A DNA stretch of 64,000 nucleotides from EW11 sp035765635. GTDB taxonomy: Bacteria; Verrucomicrobiota; Verrucomicrobiia; Opitutales; Opitutaceae. Position numbers and translations under genes: made by a program. Below, piece after piece: positions 59,445-64,000 of the stretch (the first letter of the stretch is position 1; every line of letters starts with the position of its first letter). The DNA lies in assembly GCA_035765635.1 (NCBI GenBank), contig DASTWZ010000031.1:62001-126000 (forward strand). Reading direction: 5' to 3'. Under the pieces are notes generated by a model. That model saw only the letters and a program-made list of their open reading frames with translations. It did not search any database and was not told the DNA's origin.

Positions 59445-60601
59445 TTTTTTTTTTCGCCCGAAGACGATTCGCCCTCGGCCACCGCGGCTTCGTCGGTCAG
59501 CGCGGCCAATTCCTTGATCAAACTATCAATCGCGCGCGCACGGCTCGCTTCGATCGCCTTCAGGAGCGTGACTTCGAAATTGATCTTTTCAGAAAGCCCG
59601 AGTTTCACGCTGCCCTCTCCTTCGCGCAGCGCATCGAGCATGCGGGTCAATTGCTCCGTGCTCATCGTCACTCCGCCGAGCATGTCGGTCGTGCCGCCTT
59701 TCGTGATCGAGTTGAGCAGAGCCTGCCGCACGAGGGCCTGGAGATCAGCCAGAAGACGAACCAGATCGCGGCCGGCTTGATCGCATTCGTCGACGATTTC
59801 GACGAGCTTCGTGTGATCGCCACTGGCCAGCGCTGTCGCCAGTGCGGAAATTTTTTCGGCCGAAACCAGCCCGTAAACATCGAGCACATCCGCCTCACCG
59901 ATCTCGGTTCCGCAAAACGAAATCATCTGATCAAAAATCGATTGAGCGTCGCGCATACCTCCGTCGGCCATGCGCGCGATGCACGCGAGCGCCTCGTCAG
60001 TCGCTTTGATTTTCTCGTCCGCCCCGATTTTTTTCAGGCGTTGAATGATCAGGTCTGCCGGAATCGGCTTCAGATCGAAGCGTTGGCAACGCGAAATAAT
60101 CGTCGGCAGGACCTTCTGCACGTCCGTGGTCGCAAAAACGAATTTCACGTGCGGCGGTGGCTCTTCGAGGGTCTTCAACAGCGCGTTGAAGGCCTGGTTC
60201 GAAAGCATGTGCACTTCGTCGATGATGTAGATTTTGAACTTCCCCTGAGACGGCGCGTAGCGCACGTCGTCGCGAAGATCGCGTATCTGATCGACGGAAT
60301 TGTTCGAGGCGCCGTCAATTTCGATCACGTCCATCGACGTCCCATCCGCGATCGCTTTGACCGCTGGATCATTTGGGTCGAAGTCCACTTTCGGGCCACC
60401 CGTGCAGTTCAATGCCTTCGCGAAAATGCGCGCGGTGCTCGTCTTGCCCGTGCCTCGCGGTCCGACGAAAAGATAAGCGTGCGCGATGCGATTTCGCGCA
60501 ATCGCGTTCTTCAGCGTGCGAACCACATGATCTTGCCCAACGACATCGTCGAAAGTCTGCGGACGCCATTTGCGAGCGATGACTTGGTAACCAGTAGACA
60601 C
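59438..60601 (-). CDS. dnaX: DNA polymerase III clamp-loader subunit DnaX (gamma form)
   Basis: 387 residues from GTG at 60599-60601. AAA+ ATPase: YQVIARKWRPQTFDDVVGQDHVV, Walker A FVGPRGTGKTSTARIFAK, Walker B YIIDEVHMLSNQAFNALLK, sensor FVFATTDVQKV, arginine-finger SRCQRFD. Unusually, the Cys zinc module between Walker A and B is reduced: after CTGG no further CxxC is seen. The zero frame ends six residues after GEKKKT's Gly in a TGA, right after an A10 run (59445-59454). A -1 slip continues into the extension above to give tau of about 544 residues. The SRP RNA gene lies upstream, as in B. subtilis. Confidence 0.94.
   Translation of the reverse strand: MSTGYQVIARKWRPQTFDDVVGQDHVVRTLKNAIARNRIAHAYLFVGPRGTGKTSTARIFAKALNCTGGPKVDFDPNDPAVKAIADGTSMDVIEIDGASNNSVDQIRDLRDDVRYAPSQGKFKIYIIDEVHMLSNQAFNALLKTLEEPPPHVKFVFATTDVQKVLPTIISRCQRFDLKPIPADLIIQRLKKIGADEKIKATDEALACIARMADGGMRDAQSIFDQMISFCGTEIGEADVLDVYGLVSAEKISALATALASGDHTKLVEIVDECDQAGRDLVRLLADLQALVRQALLNSITKGGTTDMLGGVTMSTEQLTRMLDALREGEGSVKLGLSEKINFEVTLLKAIEASRARAIDSLIKELAALTDEAAVAEGESSSGEKKKT
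59445..59454 (-). other. A10 slippery run in dnaX
   Basis: Minus-strand GGC-GAAAAAAAAAAG-ACC-TGA. Zero frame stops two codons later; re-reading one A gives AAA-GAC-CTG and the tau extension. The run is long enough for transcriptional slippage as in Thermus dnaX. Confidence 0.8.
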
Positions 60602-60700
60602 TCGACTAACTCGAAGCAGCGCGGCGGCACGCGCAACAAAAAATCTCGCGCCCGCTCACTGCATTTTTCCCGCGCGAAATTTTCCGCGAAAAATAAAAGT

Positions 60701-60796
<96 letters not shown>

Positions 60797-60845
60797 AACG
60801 CGGACAGTGGGTGCATCGACTCTTCGCGCAAACAAAAACGTCCGC

Positions 60846-61403
60846 TCATTTCGCGGAGAGAATTTCCTCGATCTTGGCGACAATTCCATCCACCGGCCAA
60901 AGCCGGCCGAGGCCTTCGTAGCCACAGGCCTGCATGCCCTCTTCGGGCCCGATGAACTGCACGCCACGGCTTGTTAGCGTTTCCACATTTTTCTGCGTCG
61001 CCGGGTGCGCCCACATTTTGCCGTTCATAGCGGGCGCAATCAAAACCGGCGCCCGGCAGACCAGATAAAGCGAACTCAGGAAATCCGAGGCCAAGCCGTT
61101 CGCGAATTCTGCGATCACGTTAGCCGTCGCCGGAGCGACCGCCAATAAATCAGCCTTGTCGGCCAGTTCGACGTGCCCCGGCTGCCAGCCGCTGCCCTCC
61201 GCCCATAAATCCGACGCGATCGGCTGGCGGGCAAGCGTTTGGATGGTCAACGGTGTGATGAATTCCCGCGCACCCGCGGACATCACAGGGAACACTTCCG
61301 CGCCGCGCTTCCGGAGCTGGCTGGTCAGGTCCGCGGCTTTGTAAGCTGCGATGGAGCCGCTGATTCCCAAAACGATTCGCTTGCCGGACAGAGTTGACGA
61401 CAT
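60846..61403 (-). CDS. coaC: Phosphopantothenoylcysteine decarboxylase (CoaC domain only)
   Basis: 185 residues from the ATG at 61401-61403 (an upstream TTG would add four). HFCD flavoprotein fold: KRIVLGISGSIAAYKAADLTSQLRKRGAEV, VAPATANVIAEFANGLASDFL, the PAMNGKMWAHPATQKN motif, and the catalytic Cys in GPEEGMQACGYEGLGRL. It decarboxylates PPC to 4'-phosphopantetheine in CoA synthesis. The CoaB ligase half, usually fused, is missing here and must be encoded elsewhere. Confidence 0.9.
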   Translation of the reverse strand: MSSTLSGKRIVLGISGSIAAYKAADLTSQLRKRGAEVFPVMSAGAREFITPLTIQTLARQPIASDLWAEGSGWQPGHVELADKADLLAVAPATANVIAEFANGLASDFLSSLYLVCRAPVLIAPAMNGKMWAHPATQKNVETLTSRGVQFIGPEEGMQACGYEGLGRLWPVDGIVAKIEEILSAK

Positions 61404-61535
61404 TGGCCCAATCAACCGCAGCCATGCCCTCCGCGCAAGTCCCTGGTCAGTCGTTGACCCGCCCGAAATTGCGGGGAAACCCGGCAGGGAAAAGCCTTGT
61501 TCGTCTCGTGGCGTTCTCTTTTCTGGACCGTTAAC

Positions 61536-62414
61536 ATGATCTACTTGCTCGGAGGTTCTGGTTACGTTGGACAGGCCTATCAGGCGTTGCTCGCCCGGAA
61601 GGGCGTCGCTTTTCGCAACTTGCGACGCTCAGAGGTGAATTACGCCGATCGCGACACGCTGATCAAAGCGTTGAAGGCCGATAAGCCCGAGTTTCTGATC
61701 AACGCCGCCGGCTACACCGGCAAGCCGAACGTCGACGCCTGCGAGTTGCACAAGCACGAATGCCTGTTCGGGAACGCCGTCCTTCCGGGCATCATCGCCG
61801 ATGCCTGTGCCGAAGCCAACGTCCCCTGGGGTCACGTGTCGTCCGGCTGTATCTTTACCGGCGCGCGGCCGGATGGCTCGCCGTTCACCGAAGCAGACGC
61901 GCCGAACTTCACCTTCCGCACGAACAACTGCAGCTTCTACAGCGGGACCAAGGCCCTCGGCGAAGAAGTCCTGGCCGGTAAACCGAATCTCTTCATCTGG
62001 CGCCTGCGCATCCCCTTCGACAACGTCGACAACCCGCGCAACTACCTGACGAAGCTGATGCGCTACGCGAAACTGCTCGATGCGGAAAACTCCATTTCGC
62101 AACTCGACGAATTCGTTGCTGCCACGTTCGCGTGTTGGGAAAAGCACATCCCCTTCGGCACCTACAACGTCACCAACCCCGGCCACGTCTCCACCCGCGA
62201 TGTCGTCCGCCTGATCGAGCGCAGCGGCGTACATCCAAAGAAGTACGAGTTCTTCCAAAGCGAAGCCGAATTCATGAAGTTGGCCGCGAAAACGCCGCGC
62301 TCGAATTGCATCATGTCGTCCGAAAAATTGGCCAAGGCCGGCATCCAAATGACGGAGGTTCACGAGGCCATCGAAACCGCCCTGCGCACCTGGAAAAAAG
62401 AACAAGCCGCCTGA
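61536..62414 (+). CDS. NRS/ER-like dTDP-4-keto-6-deoxyglucose epimerase/reductase
   Basis: 292 residues from the ATG at 61536. SDR start MIYLLGGSGYVGQAYQALLA; then INAAGYTGKPNVDACELHKHE, HVSSGCIFTGARPDGSPFTE, FYSGTKALGEEVL (Tyr-x3-Lys), RLRIPFDNVDNPRNYLTKLMRY, TYNVTNPGHVSTRDVVRLIE, APKTPRSN-type end. This series matches plant NRS/ER and the C-terminal half of RHM more closely than bacterial RmlD. In plants that enzyme both epimerises at C3/C5 and reduces C4. The gene precedes rfbB and rfbA, so a rhamnose-pathway role is likely; bifunctionality is inferred. Confidence 0.8.
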   Translation: MIYLLGGSGYVGQAYQALLARKGVAFRNLRRSEVNYADRDTLIKALKADKPEFLINAAGYTGKPNVDACELHKHECLFGNAVLPGIIADACAEANVPWGHVSSGCIFTGARPDGSPFTEADAPNFTFRTNNCSFYSGTKALGEEVLAGKPNLFIWRLRIPFDNVDNPRNYLTKLMRYAKLLDAENSISQLDEFVAATFACWEKHIPFGTYNVTNPGHVSTRDVVRLIERSGVHPKKYEFFQSEAEFMKLAAKTPRSNCIMSSEKLAKAGIQMTEVHEAIETALRTWKKEQAA

Positions 62415-62422
62415 GCCGCATC

Positions 62423-63487
62423 ATGAATATCCTCGTCACCGGCGGCTGCGGTTTCATCGGCTCTAATTTCGTTCGTCAGCGTCTCACCGAGTCCAACTCT
62501 CCACTGCGCAAGCTGGTCAATCTCGACAAGCTAACCTACGCGGGCAATCCCGCCAATCTGGCCGATCTGAAAAACGATCCGCGCTATGTCTTCGTCCAAG
62601 GCGACATTGGCGATGCCGAGCTAATCCCAAAGCTGCTCAGCGAACATCAGATCGACGCGATTGTTAACTTCGCCGCTGAGTCACACGTCGACCGCTCGAT
62701 CGATTCGCCGGAGCCTTTCGTCCAAACCAACGTGGTCGGCACGCTCCGGCTCTTGAACGCCACGCGTCTCTATTGGGCGAAATTGCCCGACGCGAAGAAG
62801 GAGGCATTCCGTTTTCTCCACGTCTCGACTGACGAGGTTTACGGCACGCTTGGCCCGAAGGATCCCGCCTTCACCGAAGAAACGCCCTTCGCGCCCAACA
62901 GCCCGTACGCTGCGTCGAAGGCCGCGAGCGATCATCTGGTGCGCTCGTATCAGCACACGTTCAAACTGCCGACGCTGACCACGAACTGCTCCAACAATTA
63001 CGGACCGTTCCATTTTCCCGAGAAGCTCATCCCACTGATGATTCTCAACGCGCTCGAGGGAAAATCCCTCCCCGTCTACGGCGACGGAATGCAGATCCGC
63101 GACTGGCTCTACGTCGAAGACCACGCCGCCGCGATCTGGCTCGTGCTGCAGAAGGGCCGCGTCGGCGAGACTTACAATATCGGCGGACTGAACGAGAAGC
63201 CGAACATCGAGATCGTGAACACCATCTGCGCGCTGCTCGACAAGAAGTCACCGCGCGCCGACGGAAAATCTTACACGCAACAAATCACCTACGTCGCCGA
63301 CCGACCGGGTCACGATCGCCGTTACGCGATCGACTGCCGTAAACTCCAGAGCGAGCTCGGCTGGAAACCCAAGGAGAGTTTCGCCACCGGCATCGAAAAA
63401 ACCGTGGACTGGTATCTCCAGCATCGCGAGTGGGCCGCGGATATCACCAACAAGAAATATGCCCGCGAACGCCTCGGCGTCGCCTGA
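62423..63487 (+). CDS. rfbB: dTDP-glucose 4,6-dehydratase
   Basis: 354 residues from the ATG at 62423, eight bases after the previous stop. NAD motif TGGCGFIGSNFVRQ, VNLDKLTYAGNPANL, VNFAAESHVDRSI, STDEVYGTLG with the catalytic Asp/Glu, PYAASKAASDHLVRSY (Tyr-x3-Lys), TNCSNNYGPFHFPEKLIPL, YGDGMQIRDWLYVEDHAAAI. It converts dTDP-glucose to the 4-keto-6-deoxy sugar. rfbA follows after ten bases. Confidence 0.98.
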   Translation: MNILVTGGCGFIGSNFVRQRLTESNSPLRKLVNLDKLTYAGNPANLADLKNDPRYVFVQGDIGDAELIPKLLSEHQIDAIVNFAAESHVDRSIDSPEPFVQTNVVGTLRLLNATRLYWAKLPDAKKEAFRFLHVSTDEVYGTLGPKDPAFTEETPFAPNSPYAASKAASDHLVRSYQHTFKLPTLTTNCSNNYGPFHFPEKLIPLMILNALEGKSLPVYGDGMQIRDWLYVEDHAAAIWLVLQKGRVGETYNIGGLNEKPNIEIVNTICALLDKKSPRADGKSYTQQITYVADRPGHDRRYAIDCRKLQSELGWKPKESFATGIEKTVDWYLQHREWAADITNKKYARERLGVA

Positions 63488-63497
63488 TACTCTCCGC

Positions 63498-64000
63498 ATG
63501 AAACGCAAAGGCATCATCCTCGCCGGCGGCTCCGGCACGCGCCTCTATCCGTTGACGATCGCCGTGAGCAAGCAGCTCATGCCGGTCTACGACAAGCCGA
63601 TGATTTATTATCCGCTGTCGGTCCTCATGCTTTCAGGCATCCGCGAGATCCTGGTCATTTCGACGCCGCAGGATCTGCCGCTGTTCAAGCGATTGCTCGG
63701 CGACGGATCGCAGTTCGGCATCGAGTTGAGCTACGCGGAACAGCCTCGCCCCGATGGTCTGGCTCAGGCGTTTTTGATCGGCGCGGAATTTTTGGGCGAT
63801 CGCCCCTCCGCGCTGATTCTCGGCGACAATCTTTTCTATGGCCACGACTTCGTCTCGTGCCTGGAAAACGCCACCGCGCGCACCGACAGCGCCACAATCT
63901 TCGGTTATCATGTTTCCGATCCCACGGCTTACGGCGTCGTGGAATTTTCCCGCGAAGGCCGCGTGCTCTCGATCGAGGAAAAGCCCGCGGCCCCAAAGTC
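63498..64000 (+). CDS. rfbA: Glucose-1-phosphate thymidylyltransferase, 5' part
   Basis: 167 codons are visible, cut by the window end; the whole gene should be about 290. KGIILAGGSGTRLYPLTIAVSKQLMPVYDKPMIYYPLSVLML is the nucleotidyltransferase signature; QPRPDGLAQAFLIGAEFLGD and LILGDNLFYG follow. It makes dTDP-glucose from dTTP and glucose-1-phosphate, the entry to rhamnose and other deoxysugars. Third gene of the reductase-rfbB-rfbA transcript; rfbC or rfbD, if any, would lie beyond the window. Confidence 0.97.
   Translation, partial: MKRKGIILAGGSGTRLYPLTIAVSKQLMPVYDKPMIYYPLSVLMLSGIREILVISTPQDLPLFKRLLGDGSQFGIELSYAEQPRPDGLAQAFLIGAEFLGDRPSALILGDNLFYGHDFVSCLENATARTDSATIFGYHVSDPTAYGVVEFSREGRVLSIEEKPAAPK

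Noticed and set aside
62655..62682. GTTAAC...TGAGTCAC in rfbB as a motif B copy
   Set aside because: TGAGTCACAC encodes the invariant AAESHVDRS motif, so the match is explained by the protein.

Overview
The window is chromosomal DNA of about 60% GC from a Gram-negative bacterium, most likely Verrucomicrobiota and probably close to Opitutaceae. The evidence is mixed. The LexA-box-like palindrome in front of lexA has the TGTTC-N4-GAACA form that, as I recall, is described for Verrucomicrobia. There is a lexA-imuA-imuB-dnaE2 cassette, lipid A (LpxI) and O-antigen sugar genes, and menaquinone genes, and the protein sequences look verrucomicrobial. No phage, plasmid, CRISPR, tRNA or rRNA gene was seen. 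Almost everything is housekeeping, so the unusual signals are mainly in small repeats, RNA structures and recoding sites.

Layout. 1-3.0 kb: a row of small minus-strand genes (AP2-like fragment, SRPBCC, VOC, DUF2164, secreted proteins). 3.2-9.6 kb: SOS mutagenesis cluster lexA-imuA-imuB-dnaE2. 9.6-10.1 kb: repeats and a 25-residue membrane peptide gene. 10.1-16.5 kb: hrpB, a large secreted protein, and a ketosynthase/ACP/FAD-oxidoreductase group that ends at 17.8 kb. 17.8-25.8 kb: galE, menE-menC, guaB, DUF1328, a BON protein, purA. 25.9-33.5 kb: M13 peptidase, then folC-accD-comF-truA-ruvX (all minus), a MITE, and manC. 33.6-36.6 kb: rhodanese, ahcY, metK. 36.8-40.7 kb: a phosphorelay plus a GspE/PilB ATPase. 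40.7-54.1 kb: IMPase, LpxI, bifunctional nuclease, Dus, SufT, SppA, ThrH, TrmL, response regulator, enolase, prfB. 54.2-56.3 kb: gmd-fcl. 56.4-61.4 kb: DHFR-like protein, leuA, dnaX, SRP RNA, CoaC. 61.5-64.0 kb: an NRS/ER-like reductase, rfbB and the start of rfbA.

How genes work together: manC, gmd and fcl make GDP-L-fucose. rfbA, rfbB and the NRS/ER-like enzyme probably make dTDP-L-rhamnose. galE supplies UDP-galactose, and LpxI serves lipid A. All of these feed a glycan-rich outer envelope.

Most notable non-gene signals: (i) a dispersed 19-bp palindrome, GTAKY-N9-RMTAC, with 22 exact copies where roughly 0.5 would be expected; (ii) a second dispersed motif, TAACG-N(5-7)-ATGAGYCAC, resembling one arm of an integron attC site; (iii) a multi-branched structured leader before leuA; (iv) programmed frameshift sites in prfB (TATCTTTGA) and dnaX (A10); (v) several inverted-repeat elements, one of which supplies the stop codon of manC.
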